From Vanrija pseudolonga (lineage: Eukaryota; Basidiomycota; Tremellomycetes; Trichosporonales; Trichosporonaceae), in contig NC_085849.1 in NCBI RefSeq assembly GCF_020906515.1, forward strand, positions 2,914,001-2,978,000: 64,000 nt of DNA, read 5' to 3'. The position numbers and the translations under genes were made by a program. This document shows, in pieces, positions 1-10,848 of this stretch; positions within the stretch are counted from its first letter, which is position 1, and the number at the start of each line of letters is the position of its first letter. Below the pieces are notes generated by a model that saw nothing but the letters and a program-made list of their open reading frames with translations, searched no databases and was not told the DNA's origin.

Positions 1-74
1 GACTCTTCCTCATTCCCTCCCTCTCCCCCTCTCCTCTGTTCGGCGCGGCGCCATGAGCAAGGGCTGAGCTCGCC

Positions 75-3000
75 ATGACGACGTACAACCCTCTCTCCCT
101 CTTCCCCCTGCCGCCGCAGGCATCGGACCCCAAGCCGGTGCCTGCCGTGCTCGCCGTCGACAGCTACAGCGACATGCTCTGGGTCGGCTCGTCCAACGGC
201 CTCGTCTCGGCGTTCGCCTCCCCGCTCACCCTCACCCGCAACGTGCAGTTCCCGGCCACGGGCGGCGGCGGCGGGGCCACCGGCGCGCGCGACTTCCTCC
301 CCAACCTCCATTCGGTGCGCAAGATCCGCGTCTCGGACCGCGAGGTATGGTCCCTCACCGACGGAGGCATGAGCGGCCGCCGACGCGGCGGCGCGCCGCG
401 CTGGAGCGTGACGTGAGTGTGTTGCTGTGGTGCTGTTGCTCCCCATTGTCCCTTCCCCTGATGCTAACGATCAGCGACCCGAACCGAACATTACGCGCAA
501 TGACGCCGAGCCCGACAAACTCGCACGAGGTGCTCGCGGGCGGGACGGGCCAGATGATGCTGGTCAACAACTCGCGTGGCGAGATTGTCCGCAGAGTACG
601 TCGCGAGGTGGTGAGCGCGCTGACTGACGCCAGTTTGACGGCCCCGGCATGATCATACATCTCGGGACTACGGGGCGGACGGTAGTGGCTGCTTCGGGTG
701 GAGGACAGGTGTCGATCCTCGACCCCCGTACCGGATTCCGCCAGGCTTCGAACATCACCCCGGTTCAGGCGCACACGGGTGGTATCACTGGTGCGGATGC
801 GCAGGGCAATGTTATCGCGACGTGGGGCTGGACGCACATGCAGGGCCACCCGATCCCAGATTCAATGGTCAGGCTGTACGACACTAGGACGCTGCGTCCC
901 CTCCCTCCGATTTCTTTCTCGTCGGGCGCAGCGTTTGTGCTGCTCAACCCCACAGACCCGTCCAAGCTCGTCATTGCTGGCCAGCAGGGCATGCTCCAAA
1001 TCTCGGACATGTCGACGGGGAGCAACGAGTTCCAGCAGCTCGATGTGAATTCGTTTGTCACGTCCATGGCGCTCTCGCCCCGCGGAGACTACCTCGCGTT
1101 TGGAGATGGAGACGGACAGCTCCATCTCTGGACGACCCATGGTACCGATGTCGATGATCACGGCAACCTTGCGCTTCCACCATTCAACGGATACGACGGC
1201 GTCAAGCCCGAGTGGCCAGATCCGGTGGACCCGGCGCCGCCAGTTCAGTGGGAGCCCAACACGCCGCTGAATATCATCGGTATGCCGTTCTACGAGGACC
1301 CACTTCTGTCCAACTTCTCGCCCGTCGATTACGCCACAGTATACTCGCCATTCTTCAACCCCCCAGAGCCGATTCCCGCCTCGGTCCTGGCTTCTCTCAA
1401 CTACCAGGACTTTGTGGGGTATGGTCAGCTGCCAAAGGAGCTCAAGGGCAAGCGGAATGTGGCGACCGCACGGGCTGGAGCAGGCAAGCTGGCTCTTGGA
1501 CGCGGCGCCATCGGCTCACGACGAGAGAGCGAGCCGAGGTTCCGAAGTGACAAGGACAGGAAATCTCACCCGCCTCCTGATATCGAGGAGGAAACCCCAG
1601 TTGGATCCATCCCCAAGTACTACCGCAAGGTCGAGATCAAGTACTCCCGCTTTGGTGTCGAGGACTTTGACTTTGGCTACTACAACCGCACGTGTTACAG
1701 CGGCCTCGAAACCGACATTATCAACTCGTACACCAACGCCCTCCTCCAGGCCCTCCACTACACCTACCCTCTCCGCGCCGTTGCCAAGGCCCACATCTGC
1801 ATCGACTGCCAGAAGGAGCACTGCTTACTTTGCGAGGCAGGCTTCCTCTTCCGCATGCTCGAGGATGCAAAGGGAACCAACTGCCAAGCGAGCAACTTTT
1901 CGCGGGCCTTTAGCGCCACACCGCAGGCGTCTGCCCTTGGCCTCATGCACGACAGCGACAAGGCCACGGCACAGAGTACTCTGATCCAGAACTTCAATCG
2001 CTGGCTCATGTCGACGTTTACAACCGAGTCAGTCGTCGACGGGCAAACCTTCAACGTTCGCCGGCCGTCGATTGAGAACATGTCGCTCTCGGCACCGCTG
2101 TCGGCTATCAACCAAGTCCTCGGTATCGCCGTCAAGACCACAAACACCTGTCTATCGTGCCACCATGTTTCGGTCCGCGAGTCGACCCTCCAAACTGTTG
2201 ACCTCGCCTACACGCGTCGCGGTGAAACCCACCCACGTCCATTCCACGAGGTGCTCCGTGCAGCTATTATCCGTTCGTCCAGCACCAAGGCGACATGTAG
2301 CAACTGCAAGCTGTTTGCTCCTCTCGATTCAAGGCGCGACCTTGCAGGCCATCCGGCTACCTCCCTTCCCCCTCTGCTGTCCGTCAACACCATGGCCAAC
2401 ACACCAGAGCAGGTCGAGGTTTGGAAGGACAGGATGGAGGGCGGCAAGCCAAAGCACTACCTTTCGCGCCGTGTTGGGTTCCGTAAGGGACCCAAGGGCG
2501 ACATCATCACCGATGACGGCACACAGGAAGGCAGTATCCTGTACGAGGTCAAATCAGTGGTCGTGCAGGTGCAGACGGCGCCTGATAACCCAGCCCACCT
2601 GCTGTCGTTTGTCAAGATGCCTGCAGAGGAGGACGAAGATGAGCCCAAGTGGATCATGTTCAACGACTTTTTGGTCCGGCCCGTCAAGGAAGAGGAAGTG
2701 TTCTCGTTCCCGGACACGTGGAAGGTGCCTGCAATTATTATCCTTGAGCGCGTCGACGCCGACACGATGCTCGACTACACCAAGCTGCCCAAGGAGCTCG
2801 ACGTCAATGTCTTGTTCAAGGACCACTCCATGGCTTGGAACCGCCGTGCCGCTCAGATAAGGCATCAGGTTCTGAGCCCAGAGGAGCTTCCACAGCCCGG
2901 TTCACTGATCTCCATCGACGCGGAGTTTGTGCTGCTTGAGCAGGAAGAGCTCGAGTTCCGCTCCGACGGCACCAAGAAGGTCCTTCGCCCAAGTCACATG

Positions 3001-3827
3001 TCGCTCGCGAGAGTATCAGTGCTACGTGGACCTGGCGAGCTGGATGGCGTGCCGTTCATTGACGACTATATCCGCACAACCGAGACGGTTGTGGACTATC
3101 TTACAGAATTTTCTGGCATCAAGGCTGGTGATCTTGACCCCAACAACTCGCCTCACACCCTCGTCCCTCTCAACGTTGCATACAAGAAATTGCGCCTTCG
3201 TGAGTGCGAATGTGGCGACACCGCTAACGCGCAGTTGTCGATCTTGGCTGCATTTTTATTGGCCATGGCCTGAGCAAGGACTTTAGAACCATCAGTGGGT
3301 AGAATGCAGTCTACAAGCGCTGACCCCAAGACATCTTTGTGCCTCCTGAACAGGTTCAGGACACTGTCAACATCTACACCATCCCCGGCCGTAGCCGCAA
3401 GCTGTCTCTTCGGTTCCTCACCTGGTTCCTGTTAAAGCGTGACATTCAGACCAAGGAGCACGACTCAATCGAAGACGCGCGACACGCCTACCTGCTGTAC
3501 AAGCAGTACCTCGACTTTGAGGCCGACGGAAGGTTCGAGGATGTCATGGAGGACATCTTCGCCGAGGGCCACAAGACGGGCTTCAAGCCGAAAGCAGAGG
3601 CTGATCGGCCACCAACACCATCTGCATTCCCTCCCCTTGGACAAGGGGTTGCGGGGAGCACGTCCCCACCACCCCTGCATGCCCGCTCGGGAGCCCCGAC
3701 GCTGTCATCACCACCACCGCCACAGTCGCGAGCGAGGGGAACCAAGCTACCCGCTGGCAGTGGTGCGGCCCAGCCTTGGAACTCGATCCCGCCGGCTTTT
3801 GTGCCGGGTCAGCCCCGGTGGCAGTAA
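75..3827 (+). CDS. PAN2: PAN2, catalytic subunit of the PAN2-PAN3 poly(A) nuclease
   Basis: Catalytic subunit of the cytoplasmic PAN2-PAN3 complex, which trims mRNA poly(A) tails. Five exons fit splice consensus and frame: 75-412, 475-595, 634-3199, 3235-3294, 3331-3827 (about 1193 aa). The order is an N-terminal WD40-like part (residues about 1-350), a linker with a basic run, a catalytically dead ubiquitin-hydrolase-like domain with zinc-type Cys pairs (CIDCQKEHCLLC, CLSCHH), then a DEDD exonuclease. The exonuclease residues are visible as SIDAEFVLLEQEE, GHGLSKDFRTIN (across a junction) and HDSIEDARHAYLLY. The pseudo-UCH segment reads CYSGLETDIINSYTNALLQ and lacks the usual protease cysteine box, as is normal for PAN2. 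The C-terminus adds a Pro/Ser-rich tail of about 80 residues. Introns are 35-62 nt. The start is the first ATG in frame with the WD40 region; an upstream ATG at 53 is immediately followed by a stop. Confidence 0.95.
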
Positions 3828-4620
3828 TAGTCGACGGGATATGGAGGAATGTTAGAGACGTATTTAGATGCATTATTGCGACGAGAGGGGCGCAGCGAGT
3901 GCGAGTGTGTGAGATCCGGGTGAAGGCAAGTCGCCATTTAGTCACCGATGGCGTTGCCAGCGAGCTCACGGTCGTCATCATCGCGCGCGGGCGACGGACC
4001 CCGACGGCCGAGAGGATTACACGACACACGATCTAATCGCCAGCATGCCAGAGTCTCTTCGGCATATCGCGTTTCTCCTGTATCATGTCGCTCCCGTGTG
4101 CAGAATAATCAGCCACCAATTGCAGGAATCACTAGCGCATCGATAAGTAGTGTGACCCAAAGCTATAAACTGCACGTGATCGGATAATGAACGCCAAGTG
4201 GCAGCCAGGAGCGGCGACCAGCCGCGGCAAGTTGAGACCGCCACGGGTTGTGACTGGCCGTGCCGTGACGCGGTCATCTCGCGAGCGTGCACATCCGTCC
4301 TGTTCCGTCCTCTACACGCCCATTCTTGAGCGCGCCGGCCACTTTATCGACATGAAACGTACGCCGCTGGGACGCCACGGCACGGCGTGGAGCACGGCAT
4401 GCGAGCACTGAACGACGGAGCAGGTGACGGCAGCAGGCGGAGCGCCCGAAAGGAGGCAGTGTCGGAATGCCATCATCTTGGCGCTCGTTTCTTGGTTGGG
4501 CCGCGCCAGCGTTCGTGATGTTGTGGGGCACGCCGATGTGTGGATAAGACGTCGACGTCGCAGCAACTGACGAGGTCTCTCGGCCGCCTTTGTGACGACA
4601 GACAACCTCTCACCGCCAAC
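3828..4620. other. Intergenic region between PAN2 and the proline-rich gene
   Basis: No convincing coding sequence in either strand. It should hold the PAN2 3' end and the promoter of the gene starting at 4621. One CACGTG palindrome lies at 4173-4178. Short open frames here lack splice or family support. Confidence 0.5.
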
Positions 4621-5742
4621 ATGTCCCCACACGATCTCCGAAACCAGTACACTGGCCCTAGTGCGCAGCACACGGGGAACACGGCGCTGCCGCCGTACCC
4701 GCCCAACTCGCCGCGCCCGCCGACGATAGCGACGTTTGCGAGCATCCCCGTGGACGAGCCCCCGAGCTACGCCACGGCGTGGGGGCAGCCCACGCCGACT
4801 GACGTCGCGGCGCCCGCCGCGCCGACAACGCAGGCGAGCCCGTTCGCTGTGCCCGCCGAGATGTCGCTGTACGACGCCGAGCTGCTCGCCTACCGCCAGG
4901 CCTTGGGCGCGTACCACGAGAAGGGGAGGGGCAGGGAGACGGACAAGCGCGAGCCCAAGGAGAAGGACAGGCGCAAGGGCGAGGGCATGCGTTATGCCCC
5001 ACCTCCCGTCCCCGAGCCCCCGCTCACCCCGCCCCCGGAGGATGAGTACACCGTCGTCGACCTCTGCGAGAGCGTCGGGCACGACACGAGCCCGCGGCTG
5101 CCGGGCGTAATTGCGACCGCGGCGCTGTTCCCGCTCAGCATGGTGTGGTGGGTGTTTTGTGGCGCTCGCTGGTACGGGGAGTTGCGTTACTGACGACGAC
5201 GCAGGCACGCGGCGCGCAAGACGGCCAAATGTAACCGCTGCAGCAAGACGGTGCCGATTCAGTCTTGGTGTGGAAGCAGCAACAACAGCTGTGGCCGGCA
5301 GCAGCGGCCGCGCAAGTCGTGCGGAAGCAGCAGCAGCAACTGGCAGAACAACGACTGCGGGAGCTGGCAGACCAACAATCGCGGGTGGGAGAAGACCAAC
5401 AGCTGGGACAACAGCGGCTGGCAGCAGCAACAGAACAGCAACAACAACCGCTGCGGGTCGAAGCGGCAGAACAACTGCGGCAGGCGGGAGAATCGCTGTG
5501 GTGGCCGAGCGGCGAGCTGGCACGAAACCCCGCAGCCCCAGCCCAAGAGCTGGAACGAGTGGACGGACCCGCGCAACGCGACACAGGGCGACTGGAAGCA
5601 CGAGCACAAGGGCGCGTCGTGGGAGGCTGCGTCGGCCTCGTCGGCCAGCTCGGCCTCGACGGGCTCGAGCTCGTGCGGCAGCCGGAGCCGGTGCGGCGAG
5701 CGCAGGGAGACAAGGAGGTGCGGGTCCCAGGCGCGGTGCTAG
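4621..5742 (+). CDS. Hypothetical proline-rich protein with one membrane segment and a Cys/Asn/Gln/Trp/Ser-rich tail
   Basis: I do not recognise a named family. Two exons, 4621-5147 and 5205-5742, give 354 aa. The first 150 residues are proline-rich and probably disordered (PPYPPNSPRPP, a charged KREPKEKDRRKGEG run). A hydrophobic stretch (PGVIATAALFPLSMVWW) crosses the splice junction and is followed by a basic Cys pair (KTAKCNRCSK). This resembles small fungal membrane proteins with a short helix then CxxC, but only loosely. The remaining 150 residues are rich in Asn, Gln, Ser, Trp and evenly spaced Cys (about 16 Cys), like a prion-like or disulfide-rich tail. The phase-2 junction (GTGGGT donor, GACGCAG acceptor) is needed to keep this frame; other frames across exon 2 are also open, so the tail frame is probable, not certain. 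An in-frame ATG at 4540 would add 27 residues. Confidence 0.6.
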
Positions 5743-5961
5743 TTATGTCGGACCCGGGAAAGCTGTCGCAGTTGTTGTAGGCTCCCATTAGGGCCGATGT
5801 ATTCTTTGCGCGTGGGAACTGCCTACTGCTGCGTAGCGGTGCCACGCCTCGGGCAAGCATGGACTGCCCGACGTGAGCGCCGTACCCGATCCCATGAGGA
5901 GTTTACGCTTATGTACCACCGAATTCCCGACTCCCATAACCAGTAATCCTAATCGATTAAT
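5743..5961. other. Short non-coding spacer before tRNA-Gly
   Basis: Contains no gene I can support. It should carry the 3' end of the upstream gene. Confidence 0.4.
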
Positions 5962-6050
5962 ACACCGTTGGTGAAACGGTATCATGCGTCGTTGCCATTT
6001 AGAAGTAAATTTGAATCGACGCGGCAGGGGTTCGACTCCCTTACGGTGTA
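5962..6050 (+). tRNA. tRNA-Gly(GCC) with an 18-nt intron
   Basis: The cloverleaf folds fully by eye. The acceptor ACACCGT (5962-5968) pairs with ACGGTGT (6043-6049), and the discriminator is A6050. The D arm is GTGA-AACGGTA-TCAT. The anticodon stem CGTCG (5987-5991) pairs with CGACG (6017-6021). The T arm is AGGGG-TTCGACT-CCCTT, and the variable loop is 4 nt. The anticodon is GCC at 5994-5996, reading GGC/GGU. An intron of 18 nt (5998-6015) follows position 37, the standard eukaryotic site. The mature length is 71 nt, normal for tRNA-Gly, and the TTGCCAT loop matches yeast tRNA-Gly(GCC). TTTT at 6062-6065 is a likely Pol III terminator. Confidence 0.92.
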
Positions 6051-6460
6051 AAAACTTCATCTTTTGCATTTTTGGTCGGCGACAATTTGGTGCCGCAATA
6101 TTTGGTGTTTTGTATTTCGTTAGGACTATTTGGTTATTAGCTAGCTTATTTAATGGTTTACTTTGCATTGGCTCCGGGAATGCTTGTTCGCCCGAGTGCC
6201 ACATTGCCATGGGGACACAGATGCTGATGGCGATTCGAGAGCTTGGACCGCCGCTTGGCTTGCACAGAGAGAAACGTCGGGCAGCATTGCAGCTGCCTTG
6301 ATTGCTGCATTGCTAAGCATGCCGCCTTCTTTGCAGTTCGGCGTCCGCGTGCCCCGGTGCCGAAGCCCCATATCCCCTTCGCTCTTAGCCACTGCATACC
6401 AAGTCCGACAAGAGGACCCAACGTACAAATCAACCACTGCGTGACGCACTATTACTATAC
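6051..6460. other. AT-rich patch and spacer between tRNA-Gly and the transporter 3' end
   Basis: Positions 6051-6165 are conspicuously AT-rich compared with the surrounding GC-rich DNA and contain TTTGG several times. The rest returns to normal composition. No gene is evident. Confidence 0.5.
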
Positions 6461-8490
6461 TTAGAGGACGAAGCGGAAGGCCGGGTGGTCGTCGCCAAGG
6501 ATGAGGATCTCCTCGCGGGTCATGCCCTCGAGGCCCCACTTCGCGCGGTACGCCGGGTCATCGTACTCGTGGACGACGTTGGCGGCAGGGGGCGGGCCGT
6601 ACTCGCGCTCGCGGCGACGGTTCTCCTTGCGCATAAAGTACCAGAGGATGACGGACGTGATGCCGTTCATGGCGGCAAAGGCGAGGGCGGTCGCGTTGCC
6701 GGGCTTGTAGCCCGTCTTTGCGTCCTTGGGGCGGTAGGCCTGGGACGAGATGATGCCTCCCGAGTTGCCGGCCGAGAAGACCATGCCCATGGCCACGGCC
6801 TTCTTGTAGTGGTTGCCAAAGTTGTTGCCGGTCCACGTGATGGTTGTTCCGATCATGGGAGCAATGGCCATGGTGGTGAGGAAGACGGCAAAGTAGCGCA
6901 CGCCGGGCACCTTGTGGGGCGGGATGGCGACGAGCAGAATGTAGCCAATGACGGCGACGGTCGACCAGAACATGTTGAAGATGCCACGCCTGAAGTACTT
7001 GTCTGACAGCCAGGCGGTTGTCATGGTCGTGATGAAGGCCAGGACGTAGGGGGGCACGGAAAGCAGGAGCGACTGCGCCGGCTTCCAGGTGCCGAGCGAC
7101 GCGACGATTGAGGGCGAGAAGAGCGACTGCGAGTAGATGCACTCGGCGGTACCGATGTAGCAGAGCATGAAGAGATACGTCTTCCAGTCGGTGAAACCCT
7201 TCTTGGCGGCGGCCCAGCTGAAGCTGCCCTGGGTCGCGAGGCCCGAGTCGGCCTTGAGGCGGTACAGAACAAACTCGCGCTCAAAGTCGTTGAGGAAGCG
7301 CGCGCGGTCGGGCCAGTCGTGGATCATGCGGAACGAGGACACGGCAATGACAAAGGTGAGCAGGCCCTCGATGATGAAGATCCACGACCAGCCGTCCTTG
7401 CCGCCCACGCCGTTCATGTGGCCGAGACCGTAGCCGAAGATGCCACCAAAGGCGCCAGCGAGCACGGCGCCACCGAAGAAGAAGGACGCGCGCTTAGCAA
7501 GCTCCTCGCGGCGGTACCAGCCCGTAAGGTAGAAGTTGAGGCCGGGGAAGAGACCACTCTCGAACATGCCGAGCATGAAACGCATCGCCAGGAGCTGGCC
7601 GTAGTTGGTGACGAGGCCCACTGGGGGGTGGAGTTAGCCCTGTCACCGCCACCGCCACGATGGGCCAACTGCTGCGGCCGCCACACTCGGCCCCGTCGTC
7701 GACACCTCCCACTCACTGCATGTCTGGAAGATGGCCCACAGGATCATGGTGATCGGGATGAAGATGGACGGGCGGAACTTCTTGAGCACAAGGTTGAAGG
7801 GCACCTCGAACGCGACGTATCTGTGGTGGGTGTCAGTCGGAATTCGGGGTACAATCCCGGTGGCGCCACTAACGAGACGAAGAAGACTGGGCGTTTGTCA
7901 GCGATGCTGCGTTTGTGGCTACGCGCTATGCAGCGCCCAGCGCAAGTCCATGCGCCAGTGGTACTCACTCATTGAGGCATTCGAGTACTGCTGCGAGGTG
8001 AGGCCGAGGGCCTTTTCGAGCGCTGGGGTCGTCAGCAGAGCTCGAGAGCGGGCTGGGGCCGACAGGAGGCCCCGTGGCGGAGAGTCTACGGCCGGGCCGG
8101 TGGGTGGCCTGACCGCGGCTTCTTCCTGCCCACCTCGTAGCCGGTCCGCTGCGCAACTCACAGAACAGCTTGGCGGCGCCCACGTTGACACGGTCGAGGA
8201 AGGACATGAGGTAGAGGAGGCTGCGGTGTTTGTCAGCAAGCCACGCTCGCTCGCTGCGTTCCCGCCTCGCGCCGCACTCACGTCATCCAAGGAATCAGAC
8301 GCAGGTCAATCTTGCGCAAAAGCTTGCGCTCAAACGCCTTGTACTCGTCTGGGTCCATGGCGAGGATCTGGTCCAGGATGGGGTTGGCGCGCGTCGCGTC
8401 GTCGTGCAGGCCGTCCTTGGTGCCGGCGACGGGGCCGACCTCGGCGACTGGCGCCTTTTCGTCACGGGCCGTCTTCTCAACGTCGGACAT
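6461..8490 (-). CDS. MFS transporter of the anion:cation symporter (Dal5/allantoate permease-like) family
   Basis: Predicted plasma-membrane proton symporter of an organic anion or vitamin; the substrate is unknown. Six exons: 8490-8282, 8220-8162, 8022-7969, 7886-7874, 7820-7717, 7620-6461 (532 aa). The family hallmarks appear only after splicing: LLYLMSFLDRVNVGAAKL in TM1, LEKALGLTSQQYSNAS, then IFFVSYVAFEVPFNLVLKKF in TM2. The last exon holds the remaining membrane segments (MGLVTNYGQLLAMRF, FESGLFPGLNFYLTGWYRREE) and ends in a cytosolic charged tail. Exon 4 is only 13 nt (7886-7874) with GTTAGT donor and CCCAG acceptor. The start ATG opens MSDVEKTARDEKAPV; an upstream in-frame ATG exists at about 8568 but adds atypical sequence. 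The cytosolic N-terminus and 12-helix plan are usual for this family. Confidence 0.9.
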
Positions 8491-10848
8491 GGTGTAGATG
8501 GGGGGTGTTTGGGAGGAGAGAAAGAGGAAGTCTGAGCTAGCCGCTGTTCGCGCCGCCTTTATAGCCAACTTTCCGTGCGCTTTCCGTTCGAGTCAGAGAA
8601 CGAGCCGAGATCGACAACCAGCCGAACTCTTGCCAACCAACACGGGGACGATGAGTCAGGAGAAAGTCGTGGGACCCCGGTGCGAGGGAGAAACAAGGAT
8701 AGGCGAGGTGTGGGCTCTGGGGCTTATGTACTGCGGGACTCGGGCCGGAGGGAGGGGTAGACGGTGGCCAGACCCAGCCGCAGGAGCACCCACCTCCCCA
8801 CCCCACCCACCCCTCGGTCGAGCCGTGTCGTGTCGCGGCCAATTGTTTGACCCACCGAGAGAACCGACCGGAATCTGCGGGGGCGGTAACCAACGCCTTA
8901 ACCCGGGGCGAGGCTGCCTGCCTGCACCCCTGCGTGCCCCACTCGTCGTCAAAGCCTGTTCGCGTCTTGCCCGCGAGCGAGCAGAGCAAGGCGCAAACCC
9001 CCACACCCCGCACATGGCCAGCGCTACGGCCGTGAGCACGGACGGACCCTGCCTTGTCATTGGACACGTGAGGGTGTTAGCGCGTTTGTTGTCAGCGGGG
9101 TGGGTGGGGAGGGGGAGGAGGCGGGCCGCCGTCCGCCTCATCTTGCCTCGCTACGGCTATCCTGCAATCCAATCCTTGCCGCGTATTCAGCAGCCAAGCT
9201 CCCCACACGAGCTGCCTGGACTCCGTCGCCTCATGCAGCGGAGCACCCCCTCGCTCGTCTTTCCAATCGGCCGCCGGCGTTGCCCCGTACCGCCGTTGCT
9301 CCGCCGGCGGCACGGCATGTCGGCTCGACGGCGCTTGATGTGTCAGGTAAGGTCAGTGCGTGCGCGAGGCACGGCTGAGTGAGGGAGCTCAGGCAGGTCA
9401 GGCCAAATTGGGCGCGCCGAGCCAAGCAGCCGCCAACAAGCCCTGATCTCACATGTCCAACCGTGACGCTGACAAGCCCACATCACATGATTCGCGCGGC
9501 CGGCGTCGGCCGACCAACCTGCGTGCGCTGCCCCGCATGGCTCGCGCTAGCAATAGTGGGACCGCGGGCCGACATCCATCAGTCGGCACGCGTCACCCTG
9601 GCTGGCCCGAGACGAGTGGGTTGAGGCGAGCTCGACATCCTCGCTGAGCTCGCTGATCGACCGAACACCGTGCCGGCTCGGGTCATGGCTCGTCGTAGAC
9701 CGATATACCGCTCCGTCGCAGCCCCGCCCCCACCGAGCCCCACTGATATCGCTGTCAAAGTGGACGCACGCTCGGATCTTGGCACACACGCCACGCCCAG
9801 TCTGAGCCGTGTCCAACCGCTGTGGCGCTGCGGCGCGCTGCGTCGTCGGGGGTCGGTCGCTACCGCGGCATCAGTCATCGAGGCCCCACCCCCACAGCTG
9901 TATCAGATATCCTTGTCTTGGCGGTCGGCGACTGTGCGCGCGGCGTCGAGCGGAGCGGGGTACGGTAATGGGCAGTCTGGGTATGTCTGTCGGCCTCATC
10001 GGCCTGAGCAGCGACACCGTCAGCAGTGAGCTGCGTCAGTTGCTTGGCCCCCAGGCAGTTGTCATTCTGCCAGAAGTGCTTCGTGCTGCCGGCTGCCAGA
10101 GATGCCAATGGAGGTGTGTGTCGCTCCACGCTCCCCGCCACGTCGAGCACCCACAAAGAACCCACCCCACAGAGTAGATTGCCGCGGCGAATGAATGACA
10201 ACGAGCGGGATATCGACTGACTGATCTGGCGTGCTTGCTCGCGTCGTCCAAGGTCAAGGTCGAGATTGCAAGATCCGAGCGGGGTGTAACGATGCTATAG
10301 GCTCCTCCACGACCCACTCTACCGCTCGTGTTCCGCGAGATAGGAATGTTCGCGCCGCTCCGCTCGCGATGGCACACACGCACGTTGCCGTGATCAGTCA
10401 TCGGCGTTGGGTTCAGTCGTGCGCGGCCTGTTCGGTTCGCGCGTGGCGTCTGGGCGATGAAGCGAGCCGTCGACGACAGTGGCGTCGCGTCGCGTAACGT
10501 CACGTCGTTTCTGTGGGGCCTTCTTACGCTCTCATACTCACATGCGTTGTTGCTGTATGTTGCAAAGGAAGAGTTGATGAAGCAACGTGAAGCTGTCGCC
10601 TTCAGCCAAGCAGCCCCCTTCAGCGCCCATCCCGAGAGCGCCATCACGCGGCCACTGTCCGCCCCGCAGCGCCCCTCGCACTCCAACCAGCCCATTATAC
10701 CCGTGCATTGCATCGGAAAGAGGTATCTAGTACTGAACGCGACAGATTTCACAACGGATACACCTCCTCATTACTTTTCGTTGGATCGCCTTTGTCGTTG
10801 CAGTTGTCTCGCCTAGCTCGCCGCTCTATATGACTCCGTCGTTATCGC
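8491..10848. other. 2.4 kb gene-poor region upstream of the MFS transporter
   Basis: Contains open frames up to 294 codons, but none shows domain signal, splice context or protein-like composition. It has homopyrimidine patches (CCCACC repeats near 8790-8820) and one CACGTG at 9065-9070. It probably holds the transporter promoter and the 3' flank of the Sec7 gene; an unannotated non-coding RNA cannot be excluded. Confidence 0.5.

Noticed and set aside
4312-5607. 431-codon minus-strand open frame opposite the proline-rich gene
   Set aside because: Val/Leu/Pro/Ala/Arg-rich shadow of a GC-rich gene, with no splice or domain support; the plus strand has a spliceable frame with a plausible membrane helix.
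8498-9382. 294-codon plus-strand open frame
   Set aside because: Composition (Arg/Pro/Cys-rich, repetitive) and lack of any motif indicate chance in GC-rich promoter DNA.
10036-10752. 238-codon minus-strand open frame
   Set aside because: No domain, no splice context, irregular composition; treated as intergenic.
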